Assembly (NCBI GenBank): GCA_040235565.1
Contig: JBECLA010000066.1
Span: forward strand, 1-62,021
DNA: 62,021 bases
Direction of reading: 5' to 3'
Origin: JAHEIJ01 sp040235565
GTDB lineage: Bacteria; Pseudomonadota; Gammaproteobacteria; UBA6429; Thiohalophilaceae
Positions 26,780 through 35,964 of the stretch are shown here, piece after piece (within the stretch, counting starts at the first letter, position 1; each line of letters begins with the position of its first letter). The notes below the pieces were generated by a model. That model made no database searches. It had not been told where the DNA came from and saw only the letters and a program-made list of their open reading frames with translations. Position numbers and translations under genes: made by a program.

Positions 26780-27919
26780 TTAGCGTGCAGCCTTAACATC
26801 AGCAGGTTGAACAACACTGGCTTCATTACCCCAGCTGTTGCGTTCATAGGTAATTACCGCAGCAAGATCTGCATCATTCAGTTGCTGACCGAATGCCTGC
26901 ATGGCCGTACCAGCCTTACCATTTAAAACAATATTGATATGGTCCGCTGCCGGTCCGGTAGCAATCTTGCTGTTAACCAATCCCGGGAAAACACCTGGAA
27001 TCCCTGCCCCCGTTGCCTGATGGCAGGCCGCACAACTTGCGTTGTATACCTGTTCACCACGTTTCATAAGATCGTCTTTGGTCCAGGTTTTATCCGCTCC
27101 TGCAGCTGCTTCCGCCATTGCAAGTTTTTGTTCTTTTACCCAGTTCTGATATTCACTTTCGGTGACTGCTTTAACGACGATAGGCATGAAACCGTGATCC
27201 TTGCCACACAGTTCAGCACATTGACCACGGTAAACGCCGGGTTCCTCAATACGTGCCCAGCTTTCGTTGATATAACCTGGAATCGCATCGCGCTTCATCC
27301 CCAGCGCGGGGACCCACCAGGAATGAATCACATCGTTCGCGGTAGTCAGAATACGTACCTTTTTACCTACCGGTACGACGATGGGTTTGTCTACATTCAA
27401 CAGGTAATGCTCAACGCTCTTAACATCAATACCCGAGTTACGTTGACGCGCTTCGTTGCTCTTGGCATCCAGGTTACTGAAAAAACTGATCCCTTCATCC
27501 AGATATTCGTATTGCCATTTCCATTGCCAACCGGTGACCTTGATAGTGACATCCGGTTCGCTGCTATCTTCGATTTCAAGCAACGTTTTGGTGGCAGGAA
27601 TGGCGATTAACACCAAGACAACAAGAGGAATGACAGTCCATATCACCTCAATCGTAGTGCTTTCATGAAACTGTGCAGCGACAGCTCCTTTGGATTTGCG
27701 ATGATTAATCAGGGAGTAAACAATTACCCCGAACACCGCAATACCAACGATTGTTACGATCCATAACACCAGCATATGCAGATCATGCACATCATGACTG
27801 ATAGTGGTAACGCCTTCAGTCATGTTTAATTTGTACTCTGCAACTGAGATGCCGGGACTTAACAACAAGGTGGTAATGAATAAGCTAAACAGCTTTTTAA
27901 TTTTTATACCTGCTGACAT
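26780..27919 (-). CDS. coxB: Cytochrome c oxidase subunit II with fused cytochrome c domain (caa3 type)
   Basis: 379 residues. Signal/anchor (about 8-26), two helices (about 47-70 and 90-110), a CuA domain with ligands H199, C234, C238, H242 and M245 (CAELCGKDHGFMP), then a C-terminal cytochrome c with C296-A-A-C-H300 and a distal Met in AMQAFG. The fusion defines a caa3 rather than aa3 oxidase. First gene of the operon; ribosome site AGAGGTAGAGGT adjoins the ATG. Confidence 0.97.
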   Translation of the reverse strand: MSAGIKIKKLFSLFITTLLLSPGISVAEYKLNMTEGVTTISHDVHDLHMLVLWIVTIVGIAVFGVIVYSLINHRKSKGAVAAQFHESTTIEVIWTVIPLVVLVLIAIPATKTLLEIEDSSEPDVTIKVTGWQWKWQYEYLDEGISFFSNLDAKSNEARQRNSGIDVKSVEHYLLNVDKPIVVPVGKKVRILTTANDVIHSWWVPALGMKRDAIPGYINESWARIEEPGVYRGQCAELCGKDHGFMPIVVKAVTESEYQNWVKEQKLAMAEAAAGADKTWTKDDLMKRGEQVYNASCAACHQATGAGIPGVFPGLVNSKIATGPAADHINIVLNGKAGTAMQAFGQQLNDADLAAVITYERNSWGNEASVVQPADVKAAR

Positions 27920-28377
27920 ACCTCTACCTCTCGGGTTGGGTTTTTTTATAGTTAAACTTTTTTATTGTTATGACTATAAATACACACCCGGAACACTCCC
28001 CCCTGCTCTGAATATCAGGTGAATCCGGTGTGCTGTCGGGACTGGATGAGACCGCGCTTCGCCGACTTATTATTTAGTTTTATTTACTTAATTGTTGTTG
28101 TTATTCAGGAACTGATGTTAATCAGACGGCCTTCGACATGCAATAAAAAAGATAAAATAGGCTTATAATTAACAGATATAGAAGAGAATCATTATATTAT
28201 TATTAGCAAATCACATTTTCATTAAGCAACGCCCGCCATACGTCCTCAAACGACATAACCGCGAAATTCTTCTGCAAAATATACGTCTTAAGACCTAGAA
28301 ACTTGTGAGCTTACTTTAAGATAACCCTACGAAATATCATAGAAAGTGAGCCTGACGCCCCATTAATTCAGTAATAA
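27920..28377. other. AT-rich intergenic region between coxB and bioD
   Basis: 458 bases without a credible gene. The part from about 28060 to 28210 is much richer in A+T than its surroundings. It must hold the coxB promoter (minus strand); I see no clear paired -35/-10 and no FNR box. A TATAAT at about 28162 on the plus strand has no partner or gene downstream. No terminator hairpin for bioD on the minus strand is obvious. Confidence 0.6.
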
Positions 28378-29058
28378 TTAATATTCTAACCAGTTAATGT
28401 TTAGCTGCTTCTCGGCATCGATCTGGTCTGGCTGATTAATAAAATCAATGACATCAAGTAACGGGGCGGGCAAACGCTGGGTAATCGCAGCGACGTTTTC
28501 CTGCCAATAAGGCATATCCGGTTCAATCACATTGGCGACCCAACCCAATAGCTTGATGCCTCGCCGGAGAATATTTTCCGCCGTCAACAGCGCATGGTTG
28601 ATACAACCGAGCCGCAGACCTACCACCAGAATGACAGGCCATTGCATCACCTCAACGAGATCAGCCAGGTTTTGCTGCTGGTTAAGCGGCACCAGCCAGC
28701 CTCCCACACCCTCGACCACGGTAAAATCGGCCCGCGTGACCAGTTCGGCATACGCCTGCTGGATAACCGCCAACTCGATCCTGACGCCGGCCTGCCCGGC
28801 GGCCAGGTGCGGGGCAATCGCGGGGGCAAAACAATAGGGATTACAGCGTGCATAGGCAAAGGTCGTGTTGGCTGTTTGCTGCAAGATCACCGCGTCTTCA
28901 TTGCGCAATTCGCCGTCGCACAGTTGCGCGCCACTGGCTATCGGTTTCATCGCGGCGGTCCGCAGACCCGCAGCATCCAGACTTTGCAATAACAGACGAG
29001 AATAAACCGTTTTCCCAATACCTGTATCCGTTCCGGTAATGAAGACACTGTTCAACAT
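28378..29058 (-). CDS. bioD: Dethiobiotin synthetase
   Basis: 226 residues. P-loop FITGTDTGIGKT at the N-terminus, GVGGWLVPLN and the conserved VVGLRLGCINHALLT segment. ATP-dependent ring closure of diaminopelargonate to dethiobiotin. Last gene of the biotin operon, 49 bases after bioC. Note that no bioA is in the operon; it must lie elsewhere. Confidence 0.96.
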   Translation of the reverse strand: MLNSVFITGTDTGIGKTVYSRLLLQSLDAAGLRTAAMKPIASGAQLCDGELRNEDAVILQQTANTTFAYARCNPYCFAPAIAPHLAAGQAGVRIELAVIQQAYAELVTRADFTVVEGVGGWLVPLNQQQNLADLVEVMQWPVILVVGLRLGCINHALLTAENILRRGIKLLGWVANVIEPDMPYWQENVAAITQRLPAPLLDVIDFINQPDQIDAEKQLNINWLEY

Positions 29059-29107
29059 AATAACTGCACGGCCTGATCAGCTTTCCCTGAAAAAAGAGTC
29101 TGCAACA

Positions 29108-29980
29108 TCATTTTAATTGGGTAAGCGGAATTTGCACTGCAGGTGGTTTTGACTCATTCGTTACCCAGGCATGGCCATATACCACTTCATAACTCACTGG
29201 CAAAACATCATTGGTTCGAAACTGTTCATAGCTCGCAATAAGTTGCTGGAGTCTGCCTTTGCCAGTCAGGTTACGCGCCCGTCCACTGGTCACATTATGG
29301 GCGCCGATGGTTTTCAAATCCTGCATGATGCTGATCACATCGGCATAAGTCAGGGTAAGCATTTCCATATCCATCACCGGCTCAGCGAAATGACTACGCA
29401 TCAATACATCACCAATATCGTGCATATCAATAAATCGATTTACATGGGTGTATCCATCCACCTGCGACCAGCAATGGCGTAATTCTTTCAGCGTATCCGG
29501 ACCAAAGGTGGTAAACATCAACAGGCCACCGGGTTTCATTACCCGCCGGAATTCGGTAAAGGTCTGCTCCAGGTCCCCGCACCATTGCAAGGTCAGATTG
29601 GAAAACAGGAGATCAACCGAGGCATCTGCCAGTGGCAGAACTTCAGCATCGGCGGTGATGAACTGGACCGGATGTCGCCAGCGTTGCAGCCAGCTCTGCT
29701 TTTTTCTGGCTTCAAGCAACATGGCCGTGGCGATATCCAGCGCATAAAGATGGGCAGCCGGATAGCGTTGGCGCAGGCCCGCCAGACTTTGGCCGGTTCC
29801 TGCCCCCAGATCCAGAACCCTTAATGGCTGGAGCTTGATAACGTCAAGCCGCTCCAGTAAGCGCTTACCAATCTCCCGTTGCAATACCGCTGCGGCATCG
29901 TAATGTCGAGCCGCCCGCTCAAACGATTGACGCATTTTGCGCTTGTCAGGTTGATAGGCGCTTTCAGTCGATGGTTTCAC
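29108..29980 (-). CDS. bioC: Malonyl-ACP O-methyltransferase BioC
   Basis: 290 residues, SAM methyltransferase that caps malonyl-ACP to start pimelate synthesis. N-terminal RQSFERAARHYDAAAVLQREIG is characteristic of BioC; the SAM site is VLDLGAGTGQSL, with LLFSNLTLQWC and VMKPGGLLMFTTFG. Overlaps bioH by 17 bases. Confidence 0.95.
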   Translation of the reverse strand: MKPSTESAYQPDKRKMRQSFERAARHYDAAAVLQREIGKRLLERLDVIKLQPLRVLDLGAGTGQSLAGLRQRYPAAHLYALDIATAMLLEARKKQSWLQRWRHPVQFITADAEVLPLADASVDLLFSNLTLQWCGDLEQTFTEFRRVMKPGGLLMFTTFGPDTLKELRHCWSQVDGYTHVNRFIDMHDIGDVLMRSHFAEPVMDMEMLTLTYADVISIMQDLKTIGAHNVTSGRARNLTGKGRLQQLIASYEQFRTNDVLPVSYEVVYGHAWVTNESKPPAVQIPLTQLK

Positions 29981-30755
29981 AATAAGTCTTCACCAGGTTC
30001 ACAAATAATTCCGGCCGGGAAACAAACGGGGCGTGACCCGCGGCGGGAATGACCTCAAGCCGGCACTGCGGCAACAGCCTGGCTATCTCATGTAACGCCG
30101 CGGGAGATACCAGGCGATCCCGTTCACCGCCGATCAACAGGACAGGCAGCATTAATTGCGGTGCCAGGGAACGTAAATCAGTGTTCTGTAAGATTGCCAA
30201 TCCTGCTTCCAGCATATCTGTATCAGGTTCGGCTTGTTCCAGCAGACGTTGCCTGAGTGCTTTGAGGGTCTGGCGTGACTGTGCCTCGCCGATGACCTGT
30301 AAGGCCAGGAATCGCTGCAAGGTAGCGCGATGGTCCTGTAACAGGTCTGTCGCAAATCCATGCAATACCTCAGGTGCAACCGCTTCTGGCCAGTCATCCG
30401 CCTGACAGAAACGCAGATTTGTCGCAACCAGGATCAGCTCTTTAACCCACTGCGGATACTGCTGCGCAAGTTGCGTTGCCACCATGCCACCCAAAGACCA
30501 ACCGAGCCAGCAGGCCGGACCGCTGAGGTGAGGTATGACAGACCCGGCCACCCGATCCACCCAGCCAGCCAGGGTAACTTCGCTGTCAGACTTGCGACTC
30601 CGGCCATGTCCCGGCAAATCAACGCAGTGAACCCGAAATTGATCCGTGAGCGTCGCACTGACATCCTGCCAGACACCGGCATGCATGCCCCAGCCATGCA
30701 GCATCACCAGATCCGGTCCCTCACCTGAGGTTTGAATATACAGCGTTCCGGTCAT
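29964..30755 (-). CDS. bioH: Pimeloyl-ACP methyl ester esterase BioH
   Basis: 263 residues from ATG 30755, which overlaps the bioF stop by 4 bases (ATGA), so I prefer it to the earlier frame start at 30794. Alpha/beta hydrolase: oxyanion LHGWGMHAGVW, nucleophile in GWSLGG, acid in GERDRLV and His in AAGHAPF. It ends the BioC-dependent pimeloyl cycle by freeing pimeloyl-ACP. Confidence 0.95.
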   Translation of the reverse strand: MTGTLYIQTSGEGPDLVMLHGWGMHAGVWQDVSATLTDQFRVHCVDLPGHGRSRKSDSEVTLAGWVDRVAGSVIPHLSGPACWLGWSLGGMVATQLAQQYPQWVKELILVATNLRFCQADDWPEAVAPEVLHGFATDLLQDHRATLQRFLALQVIGEAQSRQTLKALRQRLLEQAEPDTDMLEAGLAILQNTDLRSLAPQLMLPVLLIGGERDRLVSPAALHEIARLLPQCRLEVIPAAGHAPFVSRPELFVNLVKTYCETID

Positions 30756-31918
30756 CTGCTTGCCAGACTCTCTTCCAGGGCTGCCAGTAAACAATCGACC
30801 TGGTGTGCCTCATGTTCGGCGGAGAAAGTGATGCGCAGCCGTGCCGTTCCCTCGGGTACCGTTGGCGGCCGAATGGCACTGATCAGAAAACCCTGCTCGC
30901 GCAACTGCTGACTGACTTGCAAGGCACGCGCCGCCTCCCCCAGTACCAGTGGTTGAATCGGGGTGAGTGATTCCATCAAGGGCAACCCCAACTCACCGGC
31001 ACCATGCCGAAAACGTTTTATCATGGCCTGCAATTTTTCTCGTCGCCAGCTTTGCGTTTTAATCAACTGCAAACTGGCACGGGTTGCTTCCGCCACGGCA
31101 GGCGGCAATGCGGTGGTATAGACGTAACTGCGTGCCAGCTGAATCAAGCTCTCTATCAACGCCTCACTGCCAGCGACAAAGGCACCGAATGTGCCAAAGG
31201 CCTTGCCGAGCGTCCCGATCAGGATCGGCACCGCGGTAGTGTCGAGGTTAAAATATTCGAGACTGCCACCCCCCCGTTTACCGAGGGTGCCGAGGCCATG
31301 GGCATCATCCACCATCAGCCAGGCATCGGTTTGTTGGCAGGTCTCAACCAGTACCGCTAAGGGCGCCAGATCGCCATCCATGCTGAACACCCCGTCAGTC
31401 ACAACCAACTTGTTACCCTGAGCGTTGGTGTTTAATTGGCCCAGCAAGTCTGCAGCGTCTGCATGCTGGTAGCGCCGCAGCTTGGCTCGACTCAAAATTC
31501 CGGCATCAATCAACGAAGCATGATTGAGACGGTCCTCATAGACAGTATCCCCCCGCCCGAGCAGGGCGCTGACCACCCCGAGATTGGCCATGTAACCGGT
31601 GGAAAACAGCAGGGCGCGAGGGCGACCGGTAAACTCCGCCAGTTCTTCCTCCAGCGCATGATGGGGCTGGCTGTGACCGGTGATCAGATGGGCCGCTCCA
31701 CTGCCGGCACCCCAGCGCTGCGCACCTTCTACCATTGCCTTGATAACCCGGGGATGGTTGGCCAGGCCAAGATAATCATTGCTGGAAAAATTCAGATAGC
31801 GGCGGCCATCCAGACGCACCTCCACTCCCTGCGGACTTTCCAGCACCTGACGCCGCCGGTAAAGTCGGGCATGTTGCCGCTCCAGCAGTTGGGCTGCTAA
31901 TTTTGCCTCCAGGCTCAT
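30752..31918 (-). CDS. bioF: 8-amino-7-oxononanoate synthase
   Basis: 388 residues, PLP enzyme condensing pimeloyl-ACP and alanine. N-terminal NFSSNDYLGLANHP, SGAAHLITGHSQPHHALEEELA, the catalytic-base segment VDDAHGLGTLGKRG and the PLP Lys in IGTLGKAFGTFGAF. Twelve bases separate it from bioB. Confidence 0.97.
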   Translation of the reverse strand: MSLEAKLAAQLLERQHARLYRRRQVLESPQGVEVRLDGRRYLNFSSNDYLGLANHPRVIKAMVEGAQRWGAGSGAAHLITGHSQPHHALEEELAEFTGRPRALLFSTGYMANLGVVSALLGRGDTVYEDRLNHASLIDAGILSRAKLRRYQHADAADLLGQLNTNAQGNKLVVTDGVFSMDGDLAPLAVLVETCQQTDAWLMVDDAHGLGTLGKRGGGSLEYFNLDTTAVPILIGTLGKAFGTFGAFVAGSEALIESLIQLARSYVYTTALPPAVAEATRASLQLIKTQSWRREKLQAMIKRFRHGAGELGLPLMESLTPIQPLVLGEAARALQVSQQLREQGFLISAIRPPTVPEGTARLRITFSAEHEAHQVDCLLAALEESLASR

Positions 31919-31930
31919 CCGCAGGGGTGT

Positions 31931-32905
31931 TTACACAGCAGTCAGACCGAGTCGCGCGAACAACAACCGATCCTGATCGGCGGCAGGATTCGGGGTGGTC
32001 AGGAGTTTCTCACCATAGAAAATAGAGTTGGCGCCGGCGAGAAAACACAACGCCTGCATTTCATCACTCATGGCTTCACGCCCGGCTGACAAGCGCACAT
32101 GCGAGGCCGGCATGAGAACCCGCGCCACGGCGATACTGCGGACAAATTCGATCGGATCAAGCGCCTCGGCACCGGCCAGTGGCGTGCCTTCCACTTTCAC
32201 CAGCAGATTAATCGGCACGCTCTCCGGATGTCGGGGTTGATTGGCCAGTTGCTGCAGAAGTCCGGCACGATCCTCCCGTGCTTCCCCCATGCCCAGGATG
32301 CCTCCGCAACAGACGTGGATACCGGCATCACGCACGCGTTGCAGGGTGTCGAGTCGATCCTGATAGGTACGGGTAGTGATCACATCAGCATAGAACTCGG
32401 GCGAGGTATCCAGGTTATGGTTGTAATAATCGAGACCGGCGTCTTTCAAACGTTGGGTTTGAGCATCACTCAGCATGCCGAGGGTCAGGCAGGTTTCCAG
32501 ACCCAGTGCCTTGACGCCCTTGACCATCTCAACCACGGGATCCAGATCACGATCCTTGGGACTGCGCCAGGCCGCACCCATACAAAAGCGACTGGAACCC
32601 TTGGCCTTGGCCGCCCTGGCCTGCTCCAGTACCTGCTCGAGCGGCAATAGTGGTTCGTTTTCCACCTCGGTATCGTAACGCACGCTTTGCGGACAGTAGC
32701 CGCAATCCTCCGGACAACGGCCGGTCTTGATACTTAACAGGGTACTGACCTGAACCTCGTTGGGATTGAAATGCTGTCGGTGCAGTTGCTGCGCGTGAAA
32801 CAACAGATCATTAAACGGCAGATTAAACAGCTGCTCAATCTCGTCACGTGTCCAGTCGTGACGTAACTCGGTATTGGCCTGGACCGCCTCGGGTGTACTA
32901 CTCAT
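31931..32905 (-). CDS. bioB: Biotin synthase
   Basis: Radical SAM enzyme inserting sulfur into dethiobiotin. 324 residues. The [4Fe-4S] motif is C64-x3-C68-x2-C71 (GRCPEDCGYCPQS); YYNHNLDTSPE and GILGMGEAREDRAGLL are BioB signatures. The ATG overlaps the stop of the preceding membrane-protein gene by 4 bases. Confidence 0.98.
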   Translation of the reverse strand: MSSTPEAVQANTELRHDWTRDEIEQLFNLPFNDLLFHAQQLHRQHFNPNEVQVSTLLSIKTGRCPEDCGYCPQSVRYDTEVENEPLLPLEQVLEQARAAKAKGSSRFCMGAAWRSPKDRDLDPVVEMVKGVKALGLETCLTLGMLSDAQTQRLKDAGLDYYNHNLDTSPEFYADVITTRTYQDRLDTLQRVRDAGIHVCCGGILGMGEAREDRAGLLQQLANQPRHPESVPINLLVKVEGTPLAGAEALDPIEFVRSIAVARVLMPASHVRLSAGREAMSDEMQALCFLAGANSIFYGEKLLTTPNPAADQDRLLFARLGLTAV

Positions 32906-33369
32906 GAGTTTGTCCCTTCAATGGTGATGTCTTGCCAGTTTTCCCGGTAAATACGATACAGATCCAGTAATGACCAGGGAATCAAGATCAATGCGACGAC
33001 GCCCCCCGTGGCAATCCACAATTGCCACTGGTTGCCATAAAAGGTGCCAACCGGAATGACGACACCGAACATGCCGTAAAATCGATAAGCCGCCCACTGG
33101 GTATAGTGACCCACCCGCGGATTGGGATGATGCCGGGCAATGATGTAGACAATGATCGACAGACCGAACCATAAAATCGGTGGTACCACCATCAGAATAA
33201 ACAGAAAAATCATGCTGGTCTTCGTCGGCTGGCCCAGCAGAATGATCGGAGCCACAATCAGTCCGGGCAGCATGGCGATGAGATTCCCGAGACTAAACAG
33301 CTGAGCCGCGCGGCGGGCACTGGTGGCACTGATAAACTGAGTCGTCGGGTCAGCGAGATTGGATTCCAT
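32902..33369 (-). CDS. Unknown four-helix membrane protein, first gene of the biotin operon
   Basis: 155 residues from ATG 33369; the open frame goes further up, but that part lies upstream of the predicted -10 at 33402-33407 and cannot be in the main transcript. Four hydrophobic segments (about 25-47, 52-76, 94-110, 114-134), Pro- and Gly-containing, with Arg/Tyr-rich loops (RHHPNPRVGHY, WAAYRFYG). I do not recognise the family; it is not BioY, which is larger with six helices. Translationally coupled to bioB (ATGA overlap) and under the BirA operator, so its role may bear on biotin or its precursors, but that is only context. Confidence 0.8.
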   Translation of the reverse strand: MESNLADPTTQFISATSARRAAQLFSLGNLIAMLPGLIVAPIILLGQPTKTSMIFLFILMVVPPILWFGLSIIVYIIARHHPNPRVGHYTQWAAYRFYGMFGVVIPVGTFYGNQWQLWIATGGVVALILIPWSLLDLYRIYRENWQDITIEGTNS

Positions 33370-33401
33370 AACATTCCACAGGTTAAACTGAACCAGCGGC
33401 C

Positions 33402-33455
33402 ATTCTAGGGACAAACTGCCGCCTGTCAACCGAAATGGAATTCAATGGTTTACAA
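33402..33455 (-). promoter_or_regulatory. Biotin operon promoter and BirA operator
   Basis: Minus strand: TTGACA (33424-33429), 16 bases, TAGAAT (33402-33407). Overlapping the -35 is an inverted repeat TTGTAAACC-N15-GGTTGACAG (33423-33455), which fits the proteobacterial BirA consensus TTGTAAACC-N14-16-GGTTTACAA: left half exact, right half 7 of 9. On the plus strand the exact half GGTTTACAA lies inside the first codons of comF (ATG 33445). Biotinyl-AMP-bound BirA would repress the operon here. Confidence 0.85.
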
Positions 33456-34143
33456 CTGGATAAACTTTAACCGATTTAGCGCACCGCATTGCGATTGCCG
33501 CCTGTGCGCCGCGCCGGCGGATCGAGCGGGTTGCATATGTCGTGCCTGCCTGGAAGACTTGCCACACAATCACTTCCCCTGCCCCTGCTGTGGTGCCGTG
33601 CTGGCGTCTGCCACAACAATTCCTTGTGGGACTTGCCAGCGACAGCCTCCGCATTTCGATCGTGCCCATATCCCGTATCGCTATGCGCCTCCCCTGATTC
33701 CATTCATCACCGGGCTGAAGTTTCATGGCCGGCTGGCCAATGCACGCTGGTTAAGCGAGTTGTTCCTGACCAGCCTCAAGCCTGACGCCTTTTCCCTGCC
33801 CGAATGCCTGATCCCCGTCCCGCTGCATCCCACCCGGTTACGGGAACGGGGCTTTAACCAGGCAATGGAGTTGGCACGACCACTGAGTCAACGCCTCCGG
33901 CTTCCCCTCGAACCCCATACTGTGCAACGCCACCGCTACACCCCGCCCCAGAGTGAACTGTCAGGCGCAACCCGTCGCCGAAATCTGCGCGGCGCCTTCC
34001 AGCTGGTCGCGCCCATCTCTTATCAGCATGTCGCGTTAATCGATGATGTGGTCACCACCGGCAGCACACTCAATGAACTGGCACGGGTATTACGCCGGGG
34101 TGGAGTGAAAACCATTCAGATCTGGGCGATTACGCGCGCCTGA
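33445..34143 (+). CDS. comF: ComF family phosphoribosyltransferase-like protein
   Basis: 232 residues. N-terminal zinc-ribbon cysteines (CRLC, CRACLEDL, CPCC, CGTCQ), followed by a PRTase domain with the PRPP loop ALIDDVVTTGSTL near residues 196-208. ComF is needed for DNA uptake in naturally competent species, and its exact biochemistry is unsettled. Often next to bioB in gammaproteobacteria. Its start overlaps the BirA operator of the divergent operon. Confidence 0.92.
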   Translation: MVYNWINFNRFSAPHCDCRLCAAPADRAGCICRACLEDLPHNHFPCPCCGAVLASATTIPCGTCQRQPPHFDRAHIPYRYAPPLIPFITGLKFHGRLANARWLSELFLTSLKPDAFSLPECLIPVPLHPTRLRERGFNQAMELARPLSQRLRLPLEPHTVQRHRYTPPQSELSGATRRRNLRGAFQLVAPISYQHVALIDDVVTTGSTLNELARVLRRGGVKTIQIWAITRA

Positions 34144-34164
34144 AAGCGTGACGGTAATGTGGCT

Positions 34165-34192
34165 GAAAAAAGCCTGGCGTTAGAAACGCCAG
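34165..34192 (-). terminator. Terminator embedded in the end of the barrel-protein gene
   Basis: CTGGCGTT, loop of 3, AACGCCAG, followed by GCTTTTTT on the minus strand. The stem includes the last codons and the TAA of the gene at 34180-34785. It also faces the end of comF. Confidence 0.85.
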
Positions 34193-34785
34193 TTAAGATC
34201 GAGGTAAGGGCCCTCGGAGGAGAAGGTGGTGTTGGCATCTTCTGACAGATCCAGCGACATTTGCTGATGCTGCCAGCCGCCTTGCAGACCCAGGCCGTTG
34301 GCCCACTCATAACGAAGCTGTGCCCGGTAATCAAAGAGTTGATTACTAATGCCGGTGTGACTGCCCTCGAGCCCTGCGCTCAAACCCTGAAACGGCAGAT
34401 CAAACAGGGCCCGGGCGTGCAGCGCGGGGATGGTATCGTATAACCGGGTTTTTTGTTGCGCACCATCGACAGACCAGTTTGAAATACCCTGGATGTAGCG
34501 GATATTCAATCCGACACCTAGCTGCAGGCCCTTGCCGGTCAAGGGATAAAGAATGCGGGCATCGAATTGATCAATCTGGGTTGTGCTGTCATTCAGGCTT
34601 TTGAAGTCGGGGGTAATCAGGTCGCGGTTGTCCGCTTCCTGATGCCATTGTTTCTGGCCAAACTGAAATTCAAACCGGGGTACAGCCGCATTCGCAGCAC
34701 CGCTGGTATCGGTCTGCGTATCCGCCATAACAGGCAAGCTGCCTGTCAGCAGAAATAACACCAGCCATGTCCGATGAATGCGCAT
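34180..34785 (-). CDS. Outer-membrane beta-barrel protein (TIGR04219-like)
   Basis: 201 residues with a signal peptide (residues 1-21, ending VMA) and a C-terminal Phe (DLNWRF), as for proteins inserted by the BAM complex. Alternating amphipathic strands (FDARILYPL, LQLGVGLNIRYIQG, LSAGLEGSHTG, AQLRYEWANGLGLQGGW) indicate a small barrel of about eight strands. I associate it with the TIGR04219 family from pattern only. Function unknown. A 205-base gap separates it from ubiA. Confidence 0.75.
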   Translation of the reverse strand: MRIHRTWLVLFLLTGSLPVMADTQTDTSGAANAAVPRFEFQFGQKQWHQEADNRDLITPDFKSLNDSTTQIDQFDARILYPLTGKGLQLGVGLNIRYIQGISNWSVDGAQQKTRLYDTIPALHARALFDLPFQGLSAGLEGSHTGISNQLFDYRAQLRYEWANGLGLQGGWQHQQMSLDLSEDANTTFSSEGPYLDLNWRF

Positions 34786-34990
34786 TACTTTAGCTGAGTA
34801 AAAAAGTTAGCTATGGAAAAAGTGATTGTCGATATGCCAATTATAGTTGAGTGCCTTTTTTGTCACCAGCGATGAACTTCACAGTTTGCAGCATCACTGT
34901 ATCCCATTCGTCATAACCGAGGGGCAAAGCATTCCATCCGAAATGGCACAAGAAAAGTGCAAACCGCAGTATCAAAGTGTCACAGGCGCG

Positions 34991-35884
34991 TCACAAATAA
35001 CTCAATGCCAGGCCGACAAAAATTGCCGCACCCAGCCAGTTATTATTCAGAAACGCAGCAAAACAGTGTGCCGGTTGACGAGCACGTATCAGATACTGTT
35101 GATACAACCCCAGACCCACTGCCACAGCGAGTCCGAGATAGTAGAACACACCCAGGTCAAGTTGTTGCCCCAGTAACACCAGTCCCAGCAGCATCATGCC
35201 CTGCAGCATGGCAATGATGACCCGATCAGCATCACCAAACAGGATAGCCGTGGATTTTACGCCTGCTTTGATATCATCCTCCCGATCCGCCATGGCATAC
35301 ATGGTGTCATACACCATCGACCAGACGACATTGACCACATACATTAGCCACGCCACCTTCGGCACCGCATCCATTTGTGCCGCAAAGCCCATGGGGATGG
35401 CCCAGCCAAACGCCATGCCCAATATGACCTGGGGCAGGTGGGTATAGCGTTTCATGAAGGGATAGATTGCCGCCAGTACCACACCCACCACGGATAACTT
35501 GATCGTCAGGGGATTCAGGGTCAGTACCAGCGCAAAGGCCAGCAAACACAGAACCGTAAACAAGATGAGTGCTTCTCGCGGTTTTACCCGGCCCGCCGCA
35601 ATGGGACGCTCACGGGTACGGGAAACCAGAGGATCAAAATTGCGATCGGCATAATCGTTGATGACGCAGCCGGCGGAGCGCATCAGAAAGACACCCAGGA
35701 CAAATACCATCAGGACATGCCAATCGGGGAATCCTTCCGCCGCCACCCACAATGCCCATAGCGTCGGCCATAGCAACAAGAAAATTCCGATCGGTTTGTG
35801 CATGCGAGTCAGCAGGTAATACTGATATGCCCGATCACGCAGGTAGGCCCGGTTAATGTTACGGAGTGAATTAACGGCTTTCAT
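34991..35884 (-). CDS. ubiA: 4-hydroxybenzoate octaprenyltransferase
   Basis: 297 residues from ATG 35884; an in-frame ATG at 35923 would add 13 residues, and neither has a clear ribosome site. Nine-helix prenyltransferase of ubiquinone synthesis. Asp-rich motifs NDYADRNFDPLVSRTRERP and DREDDIKAGVKSTAILFG, plus HKPIGIFLLLWPTLWALW. Downstream of ubiC, which makes its substrate. Confidence 0.95.
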   Translation of the reverse strand: MKAVNSLRNINRAYLRDRAYQYYLLTRMHKPIGIFLLLWPTLWALWVAAEGFPDWHVLMVFVLGVFLMRSAGCVINDYADRNFDPLVSRTRERPIAAGRVKPREALILFTVLCLLAFALVLTLNPLTIKLSVVGVVLAAIYPFMKRYTHLPQVILGMAFGWAIPMGFAAQMDAVPKVAWLMYVVNVVWSMVYDTMYAMADREDDIKAGVKSTAILFGDADRVIIAMLQGMMLLGLVLLGQQLDLGVFYYLGLAVAVGLGLYQQYLIRARQPAHCFAAFLNNNWLGAAIFVGLALSYL

Positions 35885-35964
35885 GGCTGGCGAATTGGGT
35901 CCGGCATTAAAAAACGGCCACATTGTAACAGTTGGGAGGCCCGATGCTGTAACAGCGATAACCG

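Noticed and set aside
33370..33429. Longer start (33429) for the membrane-protein gene of the biotin operon
   Set aside because: It lies upstream of the predicted -10 at 33402-33407, so it could not be in the transcript from that promoter.
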